DNA from: Helicobacter labetoulli
Lineage (GTDB): Bacteria; Campylobacterota; Campylobacteria; Campylobacterales; Helicobacteraceae
Length of the DNA stretch: 64,000 nt
Assembly (NCBI RefSeq): GCF_003670275.1
Contig: NZ_QXJF01000006.1
Span: 62,001 to 126,000 of the forward strand
Direction of reading: 5' to 3'
Shown here: positions 1 through 8,739 of the stretch, in pieces
How positions within the stretch are numbered: the first letter of the stretch is position 1
How the letters are laid out: each line of letters begins with the position of its first letter
Notes under the pieces: generated by a model
The model's database searches: none
Told to the model about the DNA's origin: nothing
Seen by the model: only the letters and a program-made list of their open reading frames with translations
Translations under genes and position numbers: made by a program

Positions 1-261
1 CACCAAAAACGCGATAGTTGCAGCAAGTGGAAAATATTTACGAGCAATATCCTCACCCACAATATCCTTGGCAAACGAGATGATACCAGAAATGATATAT
101 TCAAACACATTCTGTATGCCACTTGGGACAACCTGCATTCTGTGTGTAGCAACGCGTGCGAGAATCAAAATGATGATCGCCACAAGCAATGTATGAAAGC
201 CAATAATAAAATCGTGATCGCCATTAATTAGACCAGCAAAAGTAAAAACTCTATTATCCAT
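1..261 (-). CDS. atpB: ATP synthase F0 subunit a, N-terminal part (cut by window edge)
   Basis: This is the first 87 codons of the membrane proton-channel subunit of the F-type ATP synthase; the gene runs off the left edge. The reading frame starts at an ATG at 261 and begins MDNRVFTFAGLING, followed by a first membrane helix and a segment QVVPSGIQNVFEYIISG that matches my memory of epsilonproteobacterial AtpB. Subunit a forms the half-channels that pass protons to the c-ring. The 75-bp gap to the next gene on the same strand shows no clear terminator. Identification rests on recognisable family sequence; the essential Arg lies beyond the window. Confidence 0.88.
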   Translation of the reverse strand, partial: MDNRVFTFAGLINGDHDFIIGFHTLLVAIIILILARVATHRMQVVPSGIQNVFEYIISGIISFAKDIVGEDIARKYFPLAATIAFLV

Positions 262-336
262 AGTAACGCCCTTTTCATTATAGATGGTGTAGATTATGCC
301 AAGTTTTTTGTTAGTTTTGCTTTAAACTTTATAATC

Positions 337-1413
337 TTATGAAAATTTTTCATTCAAATGCCAAATATGCCACATAAACACCGCACACAAAATCCCCATA
401 GGTAGCAACAAGCCTATTTCAGGATACACAAGCCCAGCAACACTCAGCTGTGAGAGCGAGAAAAACACGCCCCATATTGCCAAAGCCGCAATAATACTTA
501 CAAAACTAATAAGCGTAAGATTCCCATACCTATGCAACGAGGGGATATAATAGGCAATAATTGCAATACACAAAGGCACAAAAAATGGTATCACAAGTAA
601 CCCATACAAGATTCCGCGTATTTTGTCCGAACTCACCTTTTGCTTTTTGGCAATTTTCAATGAAGCAAAAGCATCAACAATAGAGGCTATTGGCTTATCT
701 TGGGCGATTGTCTCAAGCACCTTTGAGCTAAAGCCTTTAAGAATCTCAAGCTCCTCCTTTAGACTTACCTCCAAAGCCTTCTCGCCAAGTGTTGGAGAAT
801 CTGTAATATCCACGCTTCTAGCCTTTTTTAAAACCCACACATTTTTTTCAAAAAACGCCTCTTTTGCCTCGTGATATGCAACTAAATTGCCATTTTTATC
901 TAGGGTAAAAACCTTAATACCCTCCGCCCTTGCTTCGCCATCAAATAATGGATAAAGTTTGCGTAAGAATATGTATTCATCGCCACTTTTTAGTAATAGA
1001 TTCTCGCGAATATTTTGTGCATTTTGATAGATGATAGATTCTGCATATTCCTTTGCATACGCAAATGGTGTAGCATTCAGCCCAATAAACCCCATAGTCA
1101 GTAAGCTTGAAATAAAAAGCAAAGGAGCTAGAATCTGTCGCTTTGAATAGCCTAGAGCCATAAGGGCGGTGAGCTGGGAGCTTTTGAGAAATGCCATATA
1201 AAACATAATAGAGCATAAAACAAGTGAGATGGGCAAAGTATAAGTGAGTGCAAAAATCCCATCATAAAACAAAAATAAAATTAACAAGTTTGCAGAATCT
1301 GGCAACTCATCAACATATTTGAGCGTATCAATCGCGAGAAAAAATCCCTCCAAGCCCAAAAAAATGATAAGAAAATACTTGAGATAATAAAACCCCACAA
1401 AACGAACAATCAT
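337..1413 (-). CDS. LptF/LptG (YjgP/YjgQ) family permease
   Basis: A membrane subunit of the LPS export ABC complex LptBFG, which extracts lipopolysaccharide from the inner membrane. The protein has the family layout: about three hydrophobic helices in the first 110 residues, a periplasmic beta-jellyroll region at roughly 115-255, and three helices near the C-terminus (about 265-350). I chose the ATG at 1413 because it overlaps the pth stop in an ATGA junction; the longer frame to 1431 begins with TTG. It follows rplY and pth as in H. pylori (HP1496-HP1498). LptF and LptG are hard to tell apart by eye, so no symbol is given. Confidence 0.85.
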   Translation of the reverse strand: MIVRFVGFYYLKYFLIIFLGLEGFFLAIDTLKYVDELPDSANLLILFLFYDGIFALTYTLPISLVLCSIMFYMAFLKSSQLTALMALGYSKRQILAPLLFISSLLTMGFIGLNATPFAYAKEYAESIIYQNAQNIRENLLLKSGDEYIFLRKLYPLFDGEARAEGIKVFTLDKNGNLVAYHEAKEAFFEKNVWVLKKARSVDITDSPTLGEKALEVSLKEELEILKGFSSKVLETIAQDKPIASIVDAFASLKIAKKQKVSSDKIRGILYGLLVIPFFVPLCIAIIAYYIPSLHRYGNLTLISFVSIIAALAIWGVFFSLSQLSVAGLVYPEIGLLLPMGILCAVFMWHIWHLNEKFS

Positions 1414-2141
1414 TTCTCGCCACCCCCACAACCACGCGAAGAATTAAGACTAGATTCTATCTTGCTAGGCGACAAAGAAATATGTTTAGAATCTAAAAGA
1501 TTAGCAGGATCTTGGGCTTGTGATTTATTGTGTGCGGTTTGTTTTGCAAACTTCCCTTTTGTATTGATACTAAAACGATTTTGCAACGCTAAGGCAATGT
1601 CTTTTAGGCTATCTTGACTCATCTGTGCAAAATCCAAAATTGCCTTTTGCAAATGTGGCATAAGTATATCAAGTTGTTTCATCTCCTGAGCGTTAAAATC
1701 ACTCAACACATAATCTACCACACTTTGTGTAGCACTCCTGCCAATGCCAAAACGCAAACGCACATATTCATTCCCCATCGTGTTATCAATGGATTTTAGC
1801 CCGTTGTGTCCGCCACTTGAGCCTGCAAATTTAAAGCGAATATCACCAAAAGGAATATCTAACTCATCGTGTATAACAAGCACTTTTGAAAGCTGAAAAT
1901 ACCGAGTAAAAGGAGCTATGCTCTCTCCAGAAAGATTCATAAAAGTTTGAGGTTTTAAAAAATACAGCGTTTGATTATAGGCTTTTAGCACTCCAAGTTC
2001 AGCATTAAACTTTTTATCAAAAGCAAAATCAAAACCCAATGTTTTTGATAAAAAATCAAGCACCATAAACCCGACATTATGCCGAGTTTTCTCGTATTTG
2101 ACACCCGGATTGCCAAGCCCCGCAATAAGAAGGGCGGACAT
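1410..2141 (-). CDS. pth: Peptidyl-tRNA hydrolase with C-terminal extension
   Basis: Cleaves the ester bond of peptidyl-tRNA that drops off ribosomes, recycling tRNA. The GLGNPG motif is at residues 8-13 and the catalytic His at 21 (RHNVGF); FMNLSG and HDELDIPFG motifs follow. The family is usually near 185-190 residues; this one has 243. The extra ~55 C-terminal residues are Ser/Asp/Lys-rich and look disordered, ending in a Gly/Cys patch, and their DNA contains AGATTCTA-type octamers. The start overlaps the rplY stop (TAATG) and the stop overlaps the permease start (ATGA), so translation is probably coupled. Confidence 0.95.
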   Translation of the reverse strand: MSALLIAGLGNPGVKYEKTRHNVGFMVLDFLSKTLGFDFAFDKKFNAELGVLKAYNQTLYFLKPQTFMNLSGESIAPFTRYFQLSKVLVIHDELDIPFGDIRFKFAGSSGGHNGLKSIDNTMGNEYVRLRFGIGRSATQSVVDYVLSDFNAQEMKQLDILMPHLQKAILDFAQMSQDSLKDIALALQNRFSINTKGKFAKQTAHNKSQAQDPANLLDSKHISLSPSKIESSLNSSRGCGGGEK

Positions 2142-2677
2142 TATTTTGCTTTAATCACTCCAACAACTGCAACAGAAGGGCGATTTAGCACACTGACACC
2201 ATCAAGCTGTGGCAAATCACGGATAAGGATAGAATCCCCTACATCTAAATCACTCACATCAAGTTCATAAGTATTAGGAAGCTTTTCAGCTGTGCATTTT
2301 ACGCTAATACGCTTTGTGGAAATAAATAGCACACCTTTATTCTTAAGCCCCTTTGCACTGCCTTTTACGCTCACAGGAACTTTATATTTACTCACTACGC
2401 CTTTTTGAGCTAAAAGCAAATCCACGTGGATAATCGTATTTGTAACAGGATCTTTTTGATACTCTTGAACTACAACATCTAAAGTCTTTCCATCGACTTT
2501 CACAGGGAAAATCAATGTACTTTTGTGTTTCACCGCCTTGATAAAATCATTCAACTTAAAGGCACAATGGATATTCTCTTGTCCCTTGCCATAGATGTTT
2601 GCAATTAGATAACCATCATTCCTCAAAGCCTTTGCTTGAGATTTTGAAATACTCTCTCTAATTTGTCCTTCTAACAT
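2141..2677 (-). CDS. rplY: 50S ribosomal protein L25/general stress protein Ctc
   Basis: Binds 5S rRNA in the large subunit. At 178 residues this is the long (CTC/TL5) form: an N-terminal L25 domain of about 95 residues with [16 protein letters not shown], and a C-terminal beta domain with [18 protein letters not shown]. The start is the ATG at 2677 (MLEGQIRES), preceded by AAAGGACTGGC as ribosome site; an upstream in-frame start at 2710 has no such site. The stop shares one base with the pth start. Confidence 0.93.
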   Translation of the reverse strand: MLEGQIRESISKSQAKALRNDGYLIANIYGKGQENIHCAFKLNDFIKAVKHKSTLIFPVKVDGKTLDVVVQEYQKDPVTNTIIHVDLLLAQKGVVSKYKVPVSVKGSAKGLKNKGVLFISTKRISVKCTAEKLPNTYELDVSDLDVGDSILIRDLPQLDGVSVLNRPSVAVVGVIKAK

Positions 2678-2736
2678 TGCCAGTCCTTTTTGAAAATTTA
2701 AGGGTCGCATTATAGCTAAAAACCCTTAAAGACACT

Positions 2737-4020
2737 TTATTCCCCGATATAAACTTGGCGAGGTCGTGTGATTCTTGTTGTTGGATCTTTAATATGCTCT
2801 AGGAGCTGTGCGCACCAGCCGGGCATTCTTCCAATAACAAAAATAGGTGTAAAGAGTAAAACAGGAATCTTCAACGCAGAAAGAATAATCCCTGAGTAGA
2901 AATCCACATTTGGATAGAGATTTCTCTCTACAAAGTAGCTATCATTCAACGCCACTTCTTCCACTTTATGTGCTAAATCACTCAAGCGTGAATCCATTTT
3001 GATTCCCTTAGCGTCCAAGTCATCTTTAAGCTTTTTAAGAATCTTCGCGCGTGGGTCGTAGTTTTTATACACCCTATGCCCAAAGCCCATAAGCCTAAAT
3101 GGATCATTTTTATCCTTTGCCTTAGCGATAAATTTATCCACATTTTTCGCATCGCCAATTTCATTAAGCATATCAAGCACTTTTTCATTTGCTCCGCCGT
3201 GTGCTGCTCCCCACAACGCATTGATCCCAGCACTCAACGCCGCATAAGGGTGTGCTCCGGTTGAAGCGACATTACGCACCGTTGTTGTGGAAGCATTTTG
3301 TCCGTGATCGGCGTGAAGTGTGAAAATTTTATCCAATGCTTCAACCTCTAAAGGCGTAATTTCAGCTGGACCGCTAATTGTTTGCTTCATTTTTCCGCCC
3401 GGATACGCACGAAGCATATACAGGAAGTTTTCCACATAGCCACGCTCCACATCAGGGTAAATATATGGAATCCCAAGCGAATGTCTATACGCAAACGCCA
3501 CAAGCGTTGGAATCTTAGCAATAGCGCGTCTTGCCATTACTTGTCGCTCCTCTTCATTACTCATATCCAAGTGATGAAAGTGAAATGTAGAAAGAGCCGA
3601 AAGGGCAGCAGATAGATTTGCCATAGGGTGAGCAGTGTCCGGGAAAGCATTAAAGATATTAATAAGCCCCTCGTGCAGGAAACTCCTATGCATAAGCTCT
3701 ATTTCAAACTCCTTAGATTCTGCACCATTATTTGGTGCATCACCTGTAATCAAAAGCTTACACACATCGGTAAATTGATACTTCTCTACAAGCTTTTGCA
3801 GCGGGAAGCCTTTATAGAGTAGCTCCCCCTCTTTACCATTAATGTAGCTAATCGTAGATTTACACCCAGCCGTTGAGCCATAGCCCGGATCATAAGAGAA
3901 AATATTTGTGCGTTCAAAAAGCTTGGAAAAATCCACCGCTTTTGGACCTCTCGTGCATTCAATCAGCTCAAAATCAAAGCTTTCTTTTGTTGCGTTATTT
4001 GTTAGCGTAATGGTTGCCAT
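2737..4020 (-). CDS. gltA: Citrate synthase (type II)
   Basis: Condenses oxaloacetate and acetyl-CoA to citrate at the entry of the TCA cycle. The 427-residue length fits the hexameric proteobacterial type. Family active-site segments are visible: [10 protein letters not shown] at about 236-245, GAAHGGANE at about 271-279, and [13 protein letters not shown], which carry the two catalytic His and the Asp known from E. coli. The start at 4020 (MATITLTN) is preceded by AGGAGATGTT; a longer frame reaches 4092 without a ribosome site. The gene stands alone, divergent from the FadL pseudogene. Confidence 0.95.
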   Translation of the reverse strand: MATITLTNNATKESFDFELIECTRGPKAVDFSKLFERTNIFSYDPGYGSTAGCKSTISYINGKEGELLYKGFPLQKLVEKYQFTDVCKLLITGDAPNNGAESKEFEIELMHRSFLHEGLINIFNAFPDTAHPMANLSAALSALSTFHFHHLDMSNEEERQVMARRAIAKIPTLVAFAYRHSLGIPYIYPDVERGYVENFLYMLRAYPGGKMKQTISGPAEITPLEVEALDKIFTLHADHGQNASTTTVRNVASTGAHPYAALSAGINALWGAAHGGANEKVLDMLNEIGDAKNVDKFIAKAKDKNDPFRLMGFGHRVYKNYDPRAKILKKLKDDLDAKGIKMDSRLSDLAHKVEEVALNDSYFVERNLYPNVDFYSGIILSALKIPVLLFTPIFVIGRMPGWCAQLLEHIKDPTTRITRPRQVYIGE

Positions 4021-4175
4021 AACATCTCCTTTATGTAAGATTTGGAATCTAAATCGCCCTTTCATTATGGCACAAACACCCAATAAAGTCAAAAAAAAAT
4101 TAAATTTTTATGCTAAACTGACACCAAAAGTGCCAAATGATACAAATTACACCTATCTAACACACTCCAACACAC

Positions 4176-4205
4176 TTGACACGCAAGATTACTTTAATGT
4201 AGAAT
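4176..4205 (+). promoter_or_regulatory. Candidate sigma-70 promoter of the FadL-like gene
   Basis: TTGACA at 4176-4181 and TAGAAT at 4200-4205 are separated by 18 bp. Transcription would start near 4212, just before the 24-bp palindrome at 4218-4241. This is a sequence match only. Confidence 0.45.
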
Positions 4206-4217
4206 CCGCTCTTTTAA

Positions 4218-4241
4218 AAGTAGTTGTATATACAACTACTT
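4218..4241. promoter_or_regulatory. Perfect 24-bp palindrome, candidate operator
   Basis: The half-site AAGTAGTTGTAT is followed directly by its exact reverse complement, with no spacer. The palindrome lies between the candidate -10 box and the ATG at 4277. Such symmetry is typical of a dimeric regulator's binding site (for example TetR type); a cruciform or mRNA hairpin is the alternative. No regulator gene is adjacent. Confidence 0.5.
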
Positions 4242-4276
4242 CTTTCACTACACTAAAAATAACAAAGGAGTAATAT

Positions 4277-5628
4277 ATGCGTTCTATGCGTTTTTTTTTA
4301 CATCTGCCTTACTACTTACTTTAGGCACAAGCCTAAGCTATGCCTCTGGCTTTATCTTAAATGAGCAAAGCCTCAATGGCACAGCACTCAATTCTGCTTA
4401 TGTTGCCGGAGCGTATGGTGCAGATTCTAGCTATTATAATCCCGCAAATATGGGCTTTGATGATAATAATGAGCTAAAGCTCAATGCCACAATGATTTTT
4501 ATCCCGGGATTTGATTTTAGCACAAATAATAGGAGAGTAGAAATTAGCGGACAACCCACCAACCCAACTATTATAGATGGCAAGGCACATAGCACTTATG
4601 CTTTTGTGCCAAAGATGTTTTTTAAGACTAAAGCTCTAGAAGTGAATGAAGTGCTTAAAAGCAGCTTTGGTTTATCAGTTACCACCCCTTCTGGGCTTAC
4701 GATGGACTGGGGCAAAGAGGGCGGAGACTTCCTTGATAATGTAGGAATTGGTATGATTGAGATAAATCCCGTTATGGCACTCACATATTTCAATAGATTC
4801 TCACTGGGGGCTGAGATTTATCTACGCTAATGGTGATTTTGATAACACCCTACAAGTGCCTTTTGATTATCTTGGCATTAAAGGCACAACAAAAGTTACC
4901 CAAACTTCTAATACTGAATCTGTAGGCGTGGGCTACAATCTCGCTGCTTCGTTGAAAATCACAGAAAAAACCACTCTAGCCCTAACCTACCGCTCTAAAA
5001 CACATTTTAATATGAGAGGCAGTCTCAATGCCAACTCTGAAGTGCCTTTAGATTCAGTAATGGGCTTTCCAAATGGTGTCAATATGAATGCCAATCTTAG
5101 TCTCTCAATGGATATAGCTGATGTTATTCGCTTAGGCTTAGCCCACCACTTTGAAAAGCTTTTAGCTGAATTTGTCTATGAGCATACTTTTGGAATAAGG
5201 CTGATATTTTTGAGTTTCAATACAGCGATCAAGTCTTTACCGATCCAAATGGCAAAGAAGTTCCAGACTTAATCCTTAACAATCTCAATTCAGCCGACTA
5301 CAATGCCGTGGCAATGGGACGCGGCCGGAGAAATAGCAATGCTTTCCGCCTAGGGCTTACCTATCTCCACTCCCCAAAGCTCAAGTTTATGGGCAGTCTA
5401 GCCTTTGACGCCACCCCCGTGCCTCAAGGCAAAAATCGCTTTGGAATCCCCGATGCAAATGCCTATATGCTAGGACTTGATGCGAGATATAGTCTTTGGG
5501 ATAATAAAGCAGATGTGGGTATAGCCTACTCTCTCGCACTCAAAGACAATAAGAGAAGCTTTATCCAAAGCAAAGATGGCTTAGGGCAGTTACATTTACT
5601 TACCCTTGGTTTGAAATATAGATTCTAA
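4277..5628 (+). pseudogene. FadL/OmpP1-type outer-membrane transport protein, three frameshifts
   Basis: Family members are 14-strand outer-membrane barrels that take up hydrophobic compounds. A good ribosome site (AAAGGAG) precedes ATG 4277, but the frame stops after 15 codons unless a run of nine T (4291-4299) were ten or seven long. Correcting it restores a signal peptide and the mature start SGFILNEQSLNGTALNSAY, typical of FadL. The frame shifts again at a G5 run near 4806-4810 (four G would restore GLRFIYANGDFD) and near 5191 (one T missing in TTTTGG). The rebuilt protein ends in LGLKYRF, a barrel-type terminal Phe. The T9 tract in the signal sequence could be a phase switch; the other two shifts suggest decay. 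Confidence 0.85.
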
Positions 5629-5664
5629 ACTTAATATATTCTTAATTTAACGATTTTTGCGGGG

Positions 5665-5707
5665 TTTTGTAGATTTTTTTGTATAATACACGAACAAATC
5701 TACAAAA
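5665..5707. promoter_or_regulatory. Promoter with TATAAT enclosed by a 12-bp inverted repeat
   Basis: A consensus -10 box TATAAT sits at 5682-5687. It is flanked by perfect 12-bp arms, TTTTGTAGATTT at 5665-5676 and AAATCTACAAAA at 5696-5707, so the dyad centre falls on the -10 box. The right arm reaches the ribosome site of the gene at 5721. A repressor site over the promoter is one reading; an mRNA hairpin is excluded for the full dyad because the left arm lies upstream of the start site. Confidence 0.55.
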
Positions 5708-5720
5708 GGAGGAAAAGGAT

Positions 5721-6068
5721 ATGTCAAAGCATAAAGTTGTTTTAACAACTCAAGACAGAGAAGAACTCGCACCATTGCTCAATATCACAAAAGCCGAGCG
5801 GGAGCTTATGCCTCAAGAAGTTTTAGAAAAACTTGAACTCCTTGCCAAAGAGCAAGAAGAGGGCGGCTACCAAGATCTTGAACAAATTATAGAAGAATCT
5901 TTGCAAATTGTAGAATCTCTTAAGCCAAATGCTAATATGCTTTATGATACGCACAAACGCTCACGACTCAAAAATTATATTTGGTGGAGAACACATTATC
6001 AAGTTTTCCTTTCAAAACGCAAAGCCCAACGCACCAGACGCAAATGTTATAAAAAGAAAAAATCCTAG
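5721..6068 (+). CDS. Unknown small protein, acidic body and basic tail
   Basis: I do not recognise this 115-residue protein. The ATG at 5721 follows AAAGGAGGAAAAGGAT, a very strong ribosome site. Residues 1-75 are acidic and predicted helical (LTKAERELM-like and repeated EE/LE segments); residues 80-115 are strongly basic, ending in KRKAQRTRRKCYKKKKS, which could bind nucleic acid. There is no signal peptide or membrane segment. It is a single gene behind a consensus -10 box framed by an inverted repeat. No function is assigned. Confidence 0.65.
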   Translation: MSKHKVVLTTQDREELAPLLNITKAERELMPQEVLEKLELLAKEQEEGGYQDLEQIIEESLQIVESLKPNANMLYDTHKRSRLKNYIWWRTHYQVFLSKRKAQRTRRKCYKKKKS

Positions 6069-6086
6069 TTTCTACTTTGCCACACC

Positions 6087-6117
6087 TATTGTAAGCAGAT
6101 TAATTCCGCTTACAATA
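6087..6117. terminator. Hairpin downstream of the small unknown gene
   Basis: TATTGTAAGC and GCTTACAATA form a perfect 10-bp stem around an 11-nt loop, 18 bp after the stop at 6068. There is no T-run after it, so a factor-independent terminator is only a possibility. A second 8-bp hairpin (ATGAGATT/AATCTCAT) follows at 6133-6155. Confidence 0.35.
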
Positions 6118-6196
6118 ATCCCCTGCTTAAAGATGAGATTCTATGAAAATCTCATTGCTTCAAATTCTCGCTCAAAGCTCTCGCATTGTAGCTATT

Positions 6197-6234
6197 TAGA
6201 TTCTTATCAAAGCTAAGAATATTGCTAGAATCTA
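6197..6234. terminator. Inverted TAGATTCT/AGAATCTA pair between convergent genes
   Basis: TAGATTCT at 6197-6204 and its complement AGAATCTA at 6227-6234 lie between the stop of the small plus-strand gene and the stop of the TPR gene. An inner TTCTTA/TAAGAA pair gives an alternative stem. It is one of several inverted octamer pairs at gene ends in this window. Confidence 0.4.
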
Positions 6235-8718
6235 GCTTTCCTTTTTTTCGTCTTTTTGTGGATTGAGTAATTCACTCGTATCAATCTCAAAATCAAAAAA
6301 TTCAGATTCAAAGCCTGTATGAGAGATTTTGTCATAATGCTGAATGGCAGCCTTCATATTTTTTCCCTCTTGATAGAGTAAGCCAAGTGCGTATTTAGCC
6401 TCAAAGTTTGTCGCAGATTCTATCTTGGCAAGTTGCAAAAGTGCTACAGCATTCTCGTGGCGATTAGCTCCCATCGCCGCAATAGCCGCTAGAAACCGCG
6501 TTTGTGAATCGCCCTCGCCCAAATCATCAAGCAAAGAGTTGTATATCGCAAAAGCCTTTTCAAAATCATTGCTATATATATTTGAAAGTGCCAAAGCCTG
6601 CAAGATTCCATTACTTGTTTGTGTCTCAACAACAAGCTTTGCCTCTAGCTCCTCTTGTATAGAACGCAACGAGCCTGTTACAAAGCCCACATACACATAT
6701 AACTCCCTTGCTAAGGAGCGTCCATAATATATTGAACGCATATCAAGATTCTTTTCTTTATAGATAATATTCATCTGCAAAGCAAAATCTTTCAAATTAT
6801 TCCCAAACCTCTTACCAAGCTCAAACATCGTATGCGTAACCGCATCTTTTGGATAAAAACTCTTCATAGCTTCAAAGGCGTTTGCTATCTGTGTGCCATT
6901 AGCCATATAGATTCCATACACTGCACGCAAAGCATAATAAATGGGCTTTCGCTCGTGCAAGGGCTGCTTATGCAAAGTGTCAAACCAATCAAGTGAATCT
7001 GATGGAGAATCACTTGTATAGCGGAATAATGAAAGCAAAAAGTCGTGCTCTAGCTTACTAGAAAAACTCATCTCCGCTAAATCTGCCGAGATAGTATTGC
7101 TCAAACGAGAAGTATCGCGATAGGTAAGCTCCGCACACATAAGGGCAAAGATTCCAGCCATTGTATTGTTACTATCAAGGTGATAGGCACGAACAAAATG
7201 CAAATATCCATTATCAAAGTCATTCATTTGTGCATACAAAAGCCCAAGGTCATAATGCAAAACAGAATGATTTGGGTAATCTTTAAGAGAACGCTCCATA
7301 GATTTAATAGTCTCTCGTATATCTTGATTGTTGATTAAATAACGCAGATTCTGTGCGATTGAGCGATTGACTTGCGAAACCCTTTGCCCCTCTTGCAAGG
7401 TATTCTTTGCAGTCTCTATATTACTAGCACGAGCGTTAAGATTCCCATCATCAATGATTGCCAACGCATTTTTAGCATCAAAAACCAAAAAAGGTGCATA
7501 ATAGAACAGAATCTTATAGCCCAATATTTTATTATGCTCAAATCGGCGATTCCAAAAATTTTCCTGTGCGAGATTTACATCAAATAAATCATCACGCAAT
7601 TTTGCCTTAATAGGATATTCATCAAAAACCTTTTGTGTCTCCTCCGCAGCATTCAGTCGCTCAAGGATTAATGCACTCTCTTTAAAATTTCCGCTTTTTG
7701 TTTCAATGAGCTGCAATGCCATTAATGCCTGTGGATCGCCCACATTGCTCCCAAGGTATTCATAGATATACTGCTTTGCTTGTGTGTATTCCCCAAGTCG
7801 TGCGTGAAGCAAACCAATGGCAAGATTATCATCTTTATCGCCAACTTGCTTAAGCTGTGCTAGGGCGTTATACTCATCACCAAAAATCAAAAATACTTCA
7901 GAAGCCATTTTCTTACTCTCTTTAACATAATCTGGTGAAGAGGGATTAAGCAATGGGGAGAGAGATTCAAAATAAAAGCCCTTGTAATATTGCAATAAAC
8001 CATACAAATAAGAGTAAAGTGGCTGATTTGCCGTGTGATACAAATAGCTTGAGCTAATGCCAAGATAATATTCATACAGATTCATATTCCCCAACATATA
8101 CGCACTATACGCAGCATTAAACGCACTCACACTTATATCCTCTCCAGCGTGAATGGCATCATCAAATGATGAGATAGCTTTGCTATACTCGCCTTCATTA
8201 AGCTTAATCACACCCAAATTATATGCAGCAAGAGATTGAGAATACGCAGCAATATTATCAAACAAATCTAGAGCTTCCATTTTATCGCCCTGTGTGTAAA
8301 GAATATTTGCTTTGCGTATCATATTGCCAAGCTCCGTATCATCTACTTCCAAACGCTTTGATCCGCTAAGAATGGGTGAGGGCTGAATAATCTTGCGTGA
8401 AATGGGAGCGGCTTGAGCTTCCTGCTCTTCCTTACCTCCACTAAAGATTAAAACCATAATCAGCACTAAAAACACAAGCACAAGTACTGCAATAGCAATC
8501 GCCCCAATCATTAGAATCTTATTTTCTTTTAAAACCGCCAAAAGAGCGTTTAATCTCGCTTTTAAAGGAGCGAGAATCTTTTGTAATTTACCCTCCTCTT
8601 TGGCTGCTGTGGCTTCCGCAGATTCACTTGTAGGCTCTTTGTTTTCTGTCCCTTGTGCTGCCTGTGCAGAATCTTCAATCTCTAAATTCTCATCAAGATT
8701 TATTACTTCCTCTGCCAT
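6232..8718 (-). CDS. Single-pass membrane protein with large TPR region
   Basis: An 828-residue protein with an acidic, probably cytoplasmic N-terminus (1-45), a helical stretch, one hydrophobic segment at about 70-92 (ILMIGAIAIAVLVLVFLV), and a ~700-residue region of helical repeats with TPR features such as YNLGVIKLNEGEYSKAISSF near 165 and LHYDLGLLYAQMNDFDNGYLHF near 490. TPR arrays act as protein-binding scaffolds; here they would face the periplasm. It lies directly downstream of serS, as HP1479 does in H. pylori. TPR scaffolds of this design serve the flagellar motor in epsilonproteobacteria (PflA), but orthology is not claimed. Start ATG 8718 has AAGGGAAGGT before it. Confidence 0.75.
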   Translation of the reverse strand: MAEEVINLDENLEIEDSAQAAQGTENKEPTSESAEATAAKEEGKLQKILAPLKARLNALLAVLKENKILMIGAIAIAVLVLVFLVLIMVLIFSGGKEEQEAQAAPISRKIIQPSPILSGSKRLEVDDTELGNMIRKANILYTQGDKMEALDLFDNIAAYSQSLAAYNLGVIKLNEGEYSKAISSFDDAIHAGEDISVSAFNAAYSAYMLGNMNLYEYYLGISSSYLYHTANQPLYSYLYGLLQYYKGFYFESLSPLLNPSSPDYVKESKKMASEVFLIFGDEYNALAQLKQVGDKDDNLAIGLLHARLGEYTQAKQYIYEYLGSNVGDPQALMALQLIETKSGNFKESALILERLNAAEETQKVFDEYPIKAKLRDDLFDVNLAQENFWNRRFEHNKILGYKILFYYAPFLVFDAKNALAIIDDGNLNARASNIETAKNTLQEGQRVSQVNRSIAQNLRYLINNQDIRETIKSMERSLKDYPNHSVLHYDLGLLYAQMNDFDNGYLHFVRAYHLDSNNTMAGIFALMCAELTYRDTSRLSNTISADLAEMSFSSKLEHDFLLSLFRYTSDSPSDSLDWFDTLHKQPLHERKPIYYALRAVYGIYMANGTQIANAFEAMKSFYPKDAVTHTMFELGKRFGNNLKDFALQMNIIYKEKNLDMRSIYYGRSLARELYVYVGFVTGSLRSIQEELEAKLVVETQTSNGILQALALSNIYSNDFEKAFAIYNSLLDDLGEGDSQTRFLAAIAAMGANRHENAVALLQLAKIESATNFEAKYALGLLYQEGKNMKAAIQHYDKISHTGFESEFFDFEIDTSELLNPQKDEKKES

Positions 8719-8739
8719 ACCTTCCCTTTATACTCACTC

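Noticed and set aside
3908-4273. Plus-strand frame over the gltA start and the intergenic region
   Set aside because: Overlaps gltA, no ribosome site, low-complexity product; a chance frame.
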